Assembly: GCF_003576455.2 (NCBI RefSeq)
Contig: NZ_CP032869.1
Coordinates: 1,674,001-1,738,000 of the forward strand
Direction of reading: 5' to 3'
Origin: Mucilaginibacter celer
GTDB lineage: Bacteria > Bacteroidota > Bacteroidia > Sphingobacteriales > Sphingobacteriaceae
DNA: 64,000 nt
Positions 45,838 through 54,988 of the stretch are shown here, piece after piece. The notes under the pieces are model-generated. The model ran no database searches. It was not told the DNA's origin and worked only from the letters and a program-made list of their open reading frames with translations. Position 1 is the first letter of the stretch. Every line of letters starts with the position of its first letter. The translations under genes were made by a program, and so were the position numbers.

Positions 45838-47982
45838 ATGATTTTTAAACGTTTACTGCCTTTACCGGCCTTGTGCCTGTTTTTATTTTCAGCTTTACAA
45901 GGCTTTGCACAATCCCCCTTAAATAAAAAGCTCGATCAATATAATGTAACCTGGGATACCCCCGGCCCAACATCGGCCCAATCCATGCCGTTAGGTAATG
46001 GCGATATCGGCCTCAACGTTTGGTTCGAAAAAAATGGCGACCTGCTGTTTTATATCAGCAAAACCGATGCCTGGGGCGAACCAGACGCCGAAAAGGACGA
46101 CTGGATGAAGCAGGGCGGCGTGCTGATGAAATTAGGTGCAGTAAGGATTTCTGTAAATCCCAATCCGCTTAATACAGGCGGCAAATTCAAACAGGTTTTA
46201 AAACTTCAAAACGGCGAGATCTGGGCGCAGGTAGGTGAGGGGAGTTCGGCTGTTCAATACAGAATTTGGGTGGATGCCAATCATCCTGTTATCCGGGTTG
46301 AAACAAAAAGCGCCGGGAAGGCAATCGTTGGCATTAAACTGGAAAATTGGCGTGCGGGTAAAACAGATACGGTACTGGCAGATAGAAAAGGTAGCATCGC
46401 CTGGTATCACCATAACCCGGCCACAAGCGATCCGCATTTGGCAAACCTCACCTTCGGCGCAATTATAAAAGGGAATGGCTTAGCGAATAAGGACGAGGCA
46501 AGTTTGCAAACTCCGGGAAGTGTTACATCGCAGGTTATTTCTATCTATCCATTAACGAGTATTGCAGGCAGCGGAAACCAATGGTTTAATAAGCTGGAAG
46601 CGCAGGTTAAAAACATCGAAAAACTCAACCTTGAACAAACCCGCCTTGCACATCAAAAATGGTGGCAGCAATTCTGGAACAGGAGCAGCATATTTGTAAG
46701 TGGCGATGAACTGGCTCAAAAAGTTACGGAGGGTTATATTTTACAGCGATTTGTTACCGCTTGCGCGGGGAGGGGCGCTTATCCCATTAAGTTCAACGGT
46801 TCAATTTTCGTGATCGATAATCCCGCTAAAAACGTTAATGCCGATTACCGGTCGTGGGGAGGCCAATACTGGTTCCAGAATACACGCCCCATGTACTGGC
46901 CACGTTTAATGGCCGGCGATTTTGATATGATGCTGCCCCTGTTTAGGATGTATGCTAATATTTTGCCTGCCAATGCCAAACAGGTACAAGGTTTTTATAA
47001 ACACGGAGGGGCCTACTTTGCCGAGACGGCACCCTTTTGGGGCGGCCTGAGTTATATGAGCCCTGAGGTAAAACAGAACTACACCAACCATTACTTTACG
47101 CCGATATTGGAACTGAGCATGATGATGCTTGACTATTATGAATACACCGGCGATGCTGATTTTGCCAGGAAAACTTTGCTACCCGTTGCGTCTGCGGGCT
47201 TACATTTTTTTGATGAGCATTTTAAACGCGACAGCACAGGCAAATTATTGCTTGATCCGGATAACGCGATAGAAATGTTTTGGAAGGTACACAACCCTGC
47301 ACCCGATATTGCCGGTTTGCATGCGGTTTTAAGCCGGATGATCAAACTGCCTAAAAACATAATCAGCGATGACCAGAAAGAAAAATGGCAGCGATTTTAT
47401 AACGAGTTGCCGCCGTTGCCGAAAGCGGAGCATGATGGAAAAACTGTATTGCTGCCTTACACCGGCCCGCAAACTGCCAAATCATTCAACAGCGAAAACC
47501 CCGAGTTGTATGCTATTTACCCTTTCAGAGTTTATGGTTTAGATAAACCTGATTTGGATGTAGCCGTAAATACGTTTAACGCACGCAAACAACGGGCTAA
47601 AGGCTGCTGGGTTCAGGATCCCATCCAGGCAGCTTTAATTGGCGATGCCGAAGTAGCTAAAGATTATACCAGCTTCGCGCTCACACGTAAAGATCCGGCT
47701 TTAAAATTCCCGGCATTTTGGGACAGGGGAAATGATTATATGCCCGATGAAGACAACGGCGGAAACGGAGAGAATGGTTTACAGCTGATGCTGATGCAAT
47801 CGGAAGGGAAAAAGATTATGCTGTTACCAGCCTGGCCTAAAGGATGGGATGCCGATTTTAAATTGAATGCCCCCTACAAAACCACGGTTGAGGGTAAAGT
47901 GGTTAATGGTAAACTTACCGGTTTAAAAGTTACCCCGGCAAGCCGCATGGCCGATGTGGTAGACCTGAGCTTAAAAAAATAA
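45838..47982 (+). CDS. Exported DUF5703-type glycoside hydrolase-like protein
   Basis: A 714-residue protein with a signal peptide (ending QGFAQ). The start of the mature protein, YNVTWDTPGPTSAQSMPLGNGDIGLNVW, and ISKTDAWGE are the DUF5703 domain, which is related in sequence to GH95/GH65-type enzymes. The middle is a helical barrel (RPMYWPRLMAGDFDMMLPLF, FWGGLSYMSP) and the end a beta domain (LLPAWPKGWDADFKL) like GH95 alpha-L-fucosidases. It probably cleaves a glycan outside the inner membrane; the bond is unknown. It is 4 bases upstream of the esterase gene, in operon. Confidence 0.85.
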   Translation: MIFKRLLPLPALCLFLFSALQGFAQSPLNKKLDQYNVTWDTPGPTSAQSMPLGNGDIGLNVWFEKNGDLLFYISKTDAWGEPDAEKDDWMKQGGVLMKLGAVRISVNPNPLNTGGKFKQVLKLQNGEIWAQVGEGSSAVQYRIWVDANHPVIRVETKSAGKAIVGIKLENWRAGKTDTVLADRKGSIAWYHHNPATSDPHLANLTFGAIIKGNGLANKDEASLQTPGSVTSQVISIYPLTSIAGSGNQWFNKLEAQVKNIEKLNLEQTRLAHQKWWQQFWNRSSIFVSGDELAQKVTEGYILQRFVTACAGRGAYPIKFNGSIFVIDNPAKNVNADYRSWGGQYWFQNTRPMYWPRLMAGDFDMMLPLFRMYANILPANAKQVQGFYKHGGAYFAETAPFWGGLSYMSPEVKQNYTNHYFTPILELSMMMLDYYEYTGDADFARKTLLPVASAGLHFFDEHFKRDSTGKLLLDPDNAIEMFWKVHNPAPDIAGLHAVLSRMIKLPKNIISDDQKEKWQRFYNELPPLPKAEHDGKTVLLPYTGPQTAKSFNSENPELYAIYPFRVYGLDKPDLDVAVNTFNARKQRAKGCWVQDPIQAALIGDAEVAKDYTSFALTRKDPALKFPAFWDRGNDYMPDEDNGGNGENGLQLMLMQSEGKKIMLLPAWPKGWDADFKLNAPYKTTVEGKVVNGKLTGLKVTPASRMADVVDLSLKK

Positions 47983-47986
47983 TCCC

Positions 47987-49381
47987 ATGAAAAATATCAT
48001 CAACATATTGATAGCCCTTTGTTTGGTATTGCCGGCAAAGGCTGTTAAACGAATAACCTGTATAGGTGCAAGTATAACTTATGGCGCTACGTTGCCCAAT
48101 CCGGCAACGCAATCGTACCCGGCGCAGCTTCAAAAGCTCTTGGGCAATGGCTATGAGGTAAGCAACTTTGGTGTAAGCAGCGCCACGCTTTTGCGCAGAG
48201 GCGACCTATCGTATTGGAGTACAGATGCCTATCAAAAAGCATTAAAAAGTAATCCGGATATGGTGTTTATTGATTTGGGCGGCAACGATGCCAAGGCGGT
48301 AAACCGTGTACATCTGGATGAGTATGAAAAAGACTATCACGATCTGATCCGCTCATTCGCTCAACTGCCCTCGCACCCGCGCATCGTTTTGTTGCTGCCC
48401 ATCCCTTCGTTTCAAAAGGACACCAACCAGATCTACGATAAAGTGATCGTGAACAGCATCATACCCAAATTACGAAATGTTGCTTATGATGAGCATCTTG
48501 AGCTAATTGATCTTCACTCGCTGTTTGTAAACCATGAAGATTGGATGCCCGATAAAATCCACCCCAATTTGGAAGGCACCGCGGTTACCGCCAAAAGATT
48601 GTATGATGTTGTTGTGCAGCAGCGTGATATTGCCTTCAACGTCTTCGACAAAATGAACCAGCAAATAAAGGAAAGTAATTTTTACGGCTACCCCTGTGCC
48701 GAATTTACTTTCGATGGCCGCGACAGTAAAGTTGTAAAACCTAAATGGGCGGCTAAAGGCCATCCATGGGTATGGCGGGCTCGTTTCTGGGGGCATGAGC
48801 CGCAAACCGATATTGCCCTGTTAGAGCGCGGTTTCCATATCGTATACTGCGATGTTGCCGAACTGTTAGGCAATAACGAAGCCATTGGTTATTGGAACGA
48901 TTTTTACAAAATGCTTACCGGTGCAGGTCTGGGTAAGAAAGCCGTATTAGAAGGGATGAGCAGGGGTGGTATTTACATGTACAACTGGGCGGCGGTTAAC
49001 CCCAACAAAGTATCGGCGACTTACGCTGATAACGCCTTGCTCGACCTGAAATATTGGCCCGATTCGGCTACCCTCAAAAAAGATTTCAATTTGAACAGGG
49101 CTTCGGATATCGGCTCGCTAAAAGTAAGCCCGATAGATCAGGTGGAACAAATTGTAAAAGGTGGCTTCCCGATGCTACACCTTTCGGCTGATGATGACGA
49201 AGCTGTTGACCCTTCAAAAAATACATTGCTGTTTGAACAAAAAGTGAATGCGCTGGGCGGGTCTATAACCGTAATTCACAAGCCCGGTTTTAAGCATCAC
49301 CCGCATAGTTTACCTAACCCAACACCCATTGTTGATTTTATTTTGAACGCTACGGGCTATGCTATACCCGCTCCAAATTAA
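47987..49381 (+). CDS. Exported two-domain esterase: SGNH hydrolase fused to an alpha/beta hydrolase
   Basis: A 464-residue protein. After a signal peptide (about 1-19) the first domain (20-215) is SGNH type: Ser29 in ITCIGASITYG, block III GGNDAK near 97, and DKIHPN near 186 supplying Asp and His. The second domain (225-464) is an alpha/beta hydrolase: nucleophile Ser325 in EGMSRGG, an acid in SADDDEAVDP near 407 and a His in KPGFKHHPHS near 436. Both catalytic sets look intact, so it may remove two kinds of ester group from a polysaccharide. It overlaps the DUF5703 gene context and is likely co-transcribed with it. Confidence 0.85.
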   Translation: MKNIINILIALCLVLPAKAVKRITCIGASITYGATLPNPATQSYPAQLQKLLGNGYEVSNFGVSSATLLRRGDLSYWSTDAYQKALKSNPDMVFIDLGGNDAKAVNRVHLDEYEKDYHDLIRSFAQLPSHPRIVLLLPIPSFQKDTNQIYDKVIVNSIIPKLRNVAYDEHLELIDLHSLFVNHEDWMPDKIHPNLEGTAVTAKRLYDVVVQQRDIAFNVFDKMNQQIKESNFYGYPCAEFTFDGRDSKVVKPKWAAKGHPWVWRARFWGHEPQTDIALLERGFHIVYCDVAELLGNNEAIGYWNDFYKMLTGAGLGKKAVLEGMSRGGIYMYNWAAVNPNKVSATYADNALLDLKYWPDSATLKKDFNLNRASDIGSLKVSPIDQVEQIVKGGFPMLHLSADDDEAVDPSKNTLLFEQKVNALGGSITVIHKPGFKHHPHSLPNPTPIVDFILNATGYAIPAPN

Positions 49382-49652
49382 TATGAAATTGTTACAGTAC
49401 ACTAAGTAATAGCTTACTAACTTATTGACGCTTAAATGCCTGCGTTTTGTTTGGTTTATGGCTAATGGTTGATGGTTTTTAGCCGGTTAAATTTTACTAT
49501 CACCGGCGAATCATCAACTAATTAAAATCTTTGAAATTGAACGGTATTTGTTGTAATTTTAGCCAATAACGCCAATTAAAAACAACGTTTTAGGCCTGAA
49601 TTATAAATACAGCGCGGTACATATTTGTAATGCCTGAGGTGTACTTATCAAC

Positions 49653-52220
49653 ATGAGATTTTTTTTATCCGGGATAATAGCGGTTATTTTATTGAATTGC
49701 CTGTTCATGTCTCCTTGTCGTGCGCAATCGTACGGTCTGGGGTTTTACAGCCATGAGGTGGTGCAGGATAAGCGGACTGGCTTGGAGCTTAATCTCAACA
49801 ATCTTGCACAGAGGGATAAATTCGAACTATCATTCGATGTTACTTTTTTACCCAACCGGGCTATTTATTTCGGCTACATTTTAAGGCTGATAGGGGACGA
49901 AAACCAAAACATCGACCTTGTTTATGACAACCAGGCCAATACCAAACATTTTAAGATCATAGTTGGCGAGCGCCTGTCCAAAATTTCTTTCAACATAGAT
50001 GAAAAGCAGCTTTTTGAACGTTGGAATAAACTGAGGATTATTATTGATTATAAAGGCGATAAGATCACGGTTATTTCGGGTAAGGATCAGATGAGCGAAA
50101 CCGGCATCCACTTAAAACGAAGTGCCAATTATAAACTATTATTCGGTGCCAACTCATCGCGCCAGTTTCAAACTACCGATGTGCCGCCTTTTAAACTGCG
50201 GGATATCAATGCATCACAAAATGATAAACTGATAGCCAACTGGCCACTGAGCGAATGGCAGGGCAATGTTGCCAACGAAACCGTAAATCAAAACAACGGT
50301 ACGGTAAACAACCCGCTCTGGATCAAAGCCCGCCACCGTAATTGGCAGCTGGAAAAGGAATTTAATGTTCCCGGTGACGCGAGCACGGCATTCGACGCAG
50401 CCAACGAAGATGTATTTGTGATCACTGCCGATTCGTTGGTTACTTATTCGGTTAATAAAACTCCGCAATTAAAAAGCACTGCCTACGCCTCGGGCAGGCA
50501 GTTGTTGGTACCCGGTGATCAGGCCTTGTACGCCAATAACAGGCTGTATTACCTGTATATGGACCAAACAGCCATGGGTACTTATGATTTTACTACCGGT
50601 AAATGGGATAAAGGCTATCATAATTTTGCTACCAATAACGGGCATATCAATAAATTTTACTCTAAAGCAGATAGTTCGGTTTATACCATAGGCGGTTACG
50701 GGCAGCTGGTTTATAAGGATAGCGTACGCAGGTACAACATTAACAACCAACGCTGGGAAAAGATCAAATACAAAGGCGATACTTTTACGCCGCGTTACCT
50801 GGCGGGTTTGGGTGCCAACGCCAATGGCGATACCGTTTACGTTATCGGTGGTTATGGCAGCGCGTCGGGGCAGCAAATTGTTAATCCGCGCAATTTGTAC
50901 GATATGGTTCGGTACACAGTGAAGGACAAGACTTTTAAAAAACTATTCAGTATCGATGTAAAGAACGAGGATTTTGTATTCGCCAACTCCTTGGTTATCG
51001 ACTCCAAAAGCAAAAGTTATTATGGCCTGATCTTTCCTCAACATAAATTCAACTCCAGTTTACAGTTGATTACCGGTTCGCTCGATAAGCCGTCGTATCA
51101 CATGGTGGGCGATACCATTCCGTTTTTGTTTCATGACGTGAATGCGTATGCTGATTTGTACTATCTGCCGCATAGCGGCAAGTTTTTGGCGGTTACCTTG
51201 TTTAAGGAGAATGACCATACCAGGGTGAGGGTATACTCGCTGCTTAGTCCGCCCGAGCCGGTAGCCGAGAGCCTGCTTGAAGCTGCGGGCATTAAACCTG
51301 TGTTTTGGATAGGAGGAGCCTGCGTTATTTTATTGAGTGTAGGTGTTTTTATAGTATATAAACGACGTAAAAAAACTAATGTACTTCCTTTACCTCAGGC
51401 TCCGGTAGAAATTGCTGAACCGGTTACAACTACGGCCAATCAGCCCGAACCGTTGCCAGTTGCCGCTGAAGAACCTGTAGAAAGCAGGCTGCACCCCAAC
51501 AAAAACGCCATATTTTTATTTGGCGACCTGCAGTTGTTTACGCCCGACGGTAACGAGATCACCAAATATTTTACGCCTTTGTTAAAAGAACTATTTTTGG
51601 TGATACTGATGTATTCGGTAAAGTTTGACAGGGGGGTGAGTTCTGAAAAACTGAATGAGATATTGTGGTTTGATAAATCAGAAAAGAGCGCGCGTAATAA
51701 TCGCTCGGTAAACATCGCCAAGCTAAAATCGCTGTTGGATAAAATGGGCCATTGCCATCTATCAAAAGATACGGGCTACTGGAAAATTGAAATTGATTAT
51801 AACGAGATTCAGGTAGATTATCATAATTACCTCAATATCGTATCTAACAAAAGCAAACTCAATAAACAAAAGATCATTCAGCTTACGCATATCACCCAGC
51901 GGGGCAATTTCCTGTCGAATATTGAGTACGAATGGCTGGATGCTTTTAAATCGGAAGTATCTAACGAGATCACCGATTCGTACATCCAGTTTGCAAATTC
52001 CATCAAAGTTGCCGATGATCCCGAGTTTTTGATCAAGCTTGCCAATGATATCTTCTATTTCGACCCGGTTAACGAAGAGGCTATGATCATTAAATGCAAG
52101 GCGCTGGCCCATATCGGCAAGCACTCATTGGCTAAAAATACCTTCGAAAGTTTTAATAAAGAGTACAAGGCTATTTACGGCGAAGCCTTTGAGCGCGATT
52201 TTCATTCAATTCTTGAATAA
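49653..52220 (+). CDS. Membrane-spanning regulator: periplasmic LamG/kelch sensor with cytoplasmic SARP-type DNA-binding domain
   Basis: An 855-residue protein. Signal peptide (1-24); a concanavalin-like/LamG beta domain (about 25-220, FELSFDVTFLPNRA); a kelch-like propeller (about 240-540, with YTIGGYGQLVYKDSVRRYN and YVIGGYGSASG); one membrane helix (about 549-570) followed by KRRKK; a Pro-rich linker; a winged-helix domain (about 620-710: SSEKLNEILWFDKSEKSARNN, NIAKLKSLLDKMG) of SARP/OmpR type; and a C-terminal helical domain resembling BTAD/TPR. It looks like a one-protein signal receptor, sensing outside and binding DNA inside. Its position among hydrolase genes suggests control of them. 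Confidence 0.8.
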   Translation: MRFFLSGIIAVILLNCLFMSPCRAQSYGLGFYSHEVVQDKRTGLELNLNNLAQRDKFELSFDVTFLPNRAIYFGYILRLIGDENQNIDLVYDNQANTKHFKIIVGERLSKISFNIDEKQLFERWNKLRIIIDYKGDKITVISGKDQMSETGIHLKRSANYKLLFGANSSRQFQTTDVPPFKLRDINASQNDKLIANWPLSEWQGNVANETVNQNNGTVNNPLWIKARHRNWQLEKEFNVPGDASTAFDAANEDVFVITADSLVTYSVNKTPQLKSTAYASGRQLLVPGDQALYANNRLYYLYMDQTAMGTYDFTTGKWDKGYHNFATNNGHINKFYSKADSSVYTIGGYGQLVYKDSVRRYNINNQRWEKIKYKGDTFTPRYLAGLGANANGDTVYVIGGYGSASGQQIVNPRNLYDMVRYTVKDKTFKKLFSIDVKNEDFVFANSLVIDSKSKSYYGLIFPQHKFNSSLQLITGSLDKPSYHMVGDTIPFLFHDVNAYADLYYLPHSGKFLAVTLFKENDHTRVRVYSLLSPPEPVAESLLEAAGIKPVFWIGGACVILLSVGVFIVYKRRKKTNVLPLPQAPVEIAEPVTTTANQPEPLPVAAEEPVESRLHPNKNAIFLFGDLQLFTPDGNEITKYFTPLLKELFLVILMYSVKFDRGVSSEKLNEILWFDKSEKSARNNRSVNIAKLKSLLDKMGHCHLSKDTGYWKIEIDYNEIQVDYHNYLNIVSNKSKLNKQKIIQLTHITQRGNFLSNIEYEWLDAFKSEVSNEITDSYIQFANSIKVADDPEFLIKLANDIFYFDPVNEEAMIIKCKALAHIGKHSLAKNTFESFNKEYKAIYGEAFERDFHSILE

Positions 52221-52325
52221 AATCTGTTACAATTGATATTTATTGGGTTAATTAATCAATTTTTAATGATTAATTAAGTTGTAAGGGCAATTTTGGGGCT
52301 GTTACCGGTTAATCGTATCGCATAA

Positions 52326-52478
52326 CAGGAGGCGCCTACGGAGCCAAAAAAATGATTAAATTTTCGCTATAAACATGGTACTCCTATGGAGTTAATAAAC
52401 CGCAAGTAAAACTCCGTAGGAGTACCATGTTTGTAGACCTACAAATTAGAAAATTTTTGGCTCCGTAGGTGCCTCCTG
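52326..52478. repeat. Nested palindrome before the GH92 gene
   Basis: Outer arms at 52326-52350 (CAGGAGGCGCCTACGGAGCC...) and 52454-52478; inner arms at 52374-52393 (CATGGTACTCCTATGGAGTT) and 52410-52429. Both arm pairs carry a CTCCGTAGG-type core. It takes up most of the 367-bp gap, which has no gene. Confidence 0.85.
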
Positions 52479-52587
52479 AAAACATGCATTAAAACGATTT
52501 TTCTGGAAATACACCAATTAATTAACCCCTGTTGCTTGTATTTTTACATCGACAGAAAAAACGATTTATCAATATAAAATAACACTC

Positions 52588-54840
52588 ATGCCAAGCCCAT
52601 TCCCTCGGTTGTTGAAACCGCTGTTTTTATCCACGGTAATCAGTATCAGTAGTTTTTGCACGGCGGTATACGCCCAAACTAAAGATGAAGGCAACCTGCA
52701 ATACATCGATCCGCATATTGGCAACGTTGGCGCACTGTTGGAGCCCACCCGGCCAACTGCGCATCTACCTAACCAGATGATTAGGATGCTGCCTGTACGA
52801 AGCGACTATATCGACGATCAGATCTCCAGCTTTCCGCTCAATGTTGTATCGCACCGTTTGGGAGAGGTGTTTTCTGTTAAGCCGGACAATAAACAGCTAA
52901 CCGCTGCCTCGTGGGATGAACGGATGGCTTATGATCATGACCTGGAAGTTACCCGCCCTTGGTATTACTCAACGTATCTGATCGATAAAGATATCACCGT
53001 AGAGTTTACCCCCGGTAAAAAAGTAGGCGACTATAAATTTTCGTTCCCCGCTAAAAGCGCTTCAAAAAGCATTTTGTTCGGGTTGTACAACGATGGCGTA
53101 GCCAATTTTACTTTTACAAGCGGAAACGAGCTAACTGGTTTTGAAACTTATCATGATGATATCAAGGTATATGTATACGGCCGGTTCAACGCCAAAGGGA
53201 CTCCTGGGATTGTAAAAGATAAGGCCCTCGTTCAGCAGGCATCTGTAGATGGAAAAGATCTGAAATCTTACATCACTTTCGCCGCCGATGCGCCTGATGT
53301 GATCGAATTTAAATACGCCATCTCGTACGTAAGCCCTCAACAGGCCAAACAAAACTTTAATGATGAATTTGGCAGCGCCGGTTTCGAGATTTTAAAAACC
53401 GCAGGTAAAGCTACCTGGGCCAAAGTTGTGGGCCAGATTGAGACTGAAGGCGGTACCGAGGCCCAACGCCGCTCGTTTTACACCGCTTTGTATCGTTGCA
53501 ACGAACGTATGGTTGATATTAACGAAGGCGGTCATTACTACAGCGGCTACGATAAAAAGATTCACGACAGTAACCGTCCGTTTTATGTAGATGATTGGGT
53601 TTGGGATACCTACCTGGCGCTGCACCCATTGCGTACGATATTAAACCCGAAATTGGAATCGGATATGCTGAATTCGTACGTTAACGAATATGAGCAAAGC
53701 GGATGGATGCCCACCTTCCCGGTATTGTTTGGCGATAATCCATGTATGAATGGTTTCCACTCAACAGTGATGTTTCTGGATGATTATCGCAAAGGCATCC
53801 GCGGTTTTGATATAAACAAAGCCTACGAAGGCGTACTGAAAAACGCGAACGAAGCCACCATGCTGCCATGGGAGAACGGCCCGAAATGCGAACTGGATGA
53901 TTTTTATCATGAAAAAGGTTATTTCCCGGCCCTGAAAAAAGGCGAAAAGGAAACCGTAAGCCTTGTGCATGGCTTTGAAAAACGCCAGGCTGTAGCCGTA
54001 ACCCTTGGCGGTGCTTATGATGACTGGGCGGTTGGCCAGTTAGCAGGAGAGTTGAAGAAAACTAACGATGAGCAAACCTTTGCCAAACGCGCCCTCAACT
54101 ATAAAAATCTTTGGAATAATGATAAGCAAATGTTTATCCCCAAAGATAAAGACGGTAACTGGATAGATATCGACCCTAAGTTTGATGGTGGTTTAGGCGG
54201 TCGCGAATTTTACGATGAAAACAACGGTTGGACTTACCTGTGGCAGGTGCAGCACGATATCCCTGGTCTCGCCGGTTTGATGGGCGGTCAGGATAAATTC
54301 CAGGCTCGGTTGGATCAGCTGTTCCGCGAAAGCCTTGACAGGAGTAAATACCAGTTTTGGGCTAAGTTTCCGGATGCAACGGGTTTGGTGGGCCAGTTTT
54401 CGATGGGTAACGAGCCGAGTTTCCATATCCCGTACCTGTACAACTTTGCAGGTGCTCCATGGAAAACCCAAAAACGCGTGAGGTTTTTACTGGACGTGTG
54501 GTACAAGGATAACATCTTCGGTATCCCGGGTGATGAAGATGGCGGGGGGATGTCGGCCTTTGTGGTGTTCTCTTCTATGGGTTTTTATCCTATTACTCCT
54601 GGCAAGCCTGTTTATACTATTGGTAGCCCTGTGTTTAGCAAGGTTACTATCAACCTGCAAAACGGTAAGCAGTTTAAGCTGGTAGCTAACAACTGTTCGG
54701 TAGTGAACAAGTATATACAAAGCGCTAAGTTTAACGGGCAGGTGCTTAACAAGCCGTTGTTTACGCATGAGCAATTAATGGCTGGCGGCACATTGGAATT
54801 GGATATGGGACCGAAGCCGAATAAAAGCTGGGGGATTTAA
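52588..54840 (+). CDS. Exported GH92-family glycoside hydrolase (alpha-mannosidase type)
   Basis: A 750-residue enzyme. Signal peptide (ending AVYAQ), N-terminal beta-sandwich opening with QYIDPHIGNVG, then the (alpha/alpha)6 barrel with DWVWDTYLALHPL, GNEPSFHIPYLYNF and the catalytic-base region IPGDEDGGGMSAFVVFSSMGFYP (cut here for length), all typical of GH92. Known GH92 enzymes are Ca-dependent exo-alpha-mannosidases acting on alpha-1,2/1,3/1,4/1,6 links with inversion. The linkage cannot be read from sequence; early GNVGALLEPTRP differs from the usual front, so substrate could be unusual. Confidence 0.9.
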   Translation: MPSPFPRLLKPLFLSTVISISSFCTAVYAQTKDEGNLQYIDPHIGNVGALLEPTRPTAHLPNQMIRMLPVRSDYIDDQISSFPLNVVSHRLGEVFSVKPDNKQLTAASWDERMAYDHDLEVTRPWYYSTYLIDKDITVEFTPGKKVGDYKFSFPAKSASKSILFGLYNDGVANFTFTSGNELTGFETYHDDIKVYVYGRFNAKGTPGIVKDKALVQQASVDGKDLKSYITFAADAPDVIEFKYAISYVSPQQAKQNFNDEFGSAGFEILKTAGKATWAKVVGQIETEGGTEAQRRSFYTALYRCNERMVDINEGGHYYSGYDKKIHDSNRPFYVDDWVWDTYLALHPLRTILNPKLESDMLNSYVNEYEQSGWMPTFPVLFGDNPCMNGFHSTVMFLDDYRKGIRGFDINKAYEGVLKNANEATMLPWENGPKCELDDFYHEKGYFPALKKGEKETVSLVHGFEKRQAVAVTLGGAYDDWAVGQLAGELKKTNDEQTFAKRALNYKNLWNNDKQMFIPKDKDGNWIDIDPKFDGGLGGREFYDENNGWTYLWQVQHDIPGLAGLMGGQDKFQARLDQLFRESLDRSKYQFWAKFPDATGLVGQFSMGNEPSFHIPYLYNFAGAPWKTQKRVRFLLDVWYKDNIFGIPGDEDGGGMSAFVVFSSMGFYPITPGKPVYTIGSPVFSKVTINLQNGKQFKLVANNCSVVNKYIQSAKFNGQVLNKPLFTHEQLMAGGTLELDMGPKPNKSWGI

Positions 54841-54853
54841 CATTCCTCATTAT

Positions 54854-54933
54854 GTCATTGCGAGGTGCGAAGCAATCGCGAACTGTACAGAGCGGACCTG
54901 CTAATCGGGGATTGCTTCGTACCTCGCAATGAC
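54854..54933. repeat. 80-bp palindromic repeat, copy 2
   Basis: It is the same length and layout as the element at 45548. The stem differs at two adjacent positions: one C-G pair has become T-A (both sides changed) and the next A-T pair has become G-T. The loop keeps GCGGACCTGCTAATCGGGG. Confidence 0.9.
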
Positions 54934-54988
54934 GTTTTCTAAGAGCTATCTAAGCAATAAAATTAACACATATTAAAATTCTATCCTG

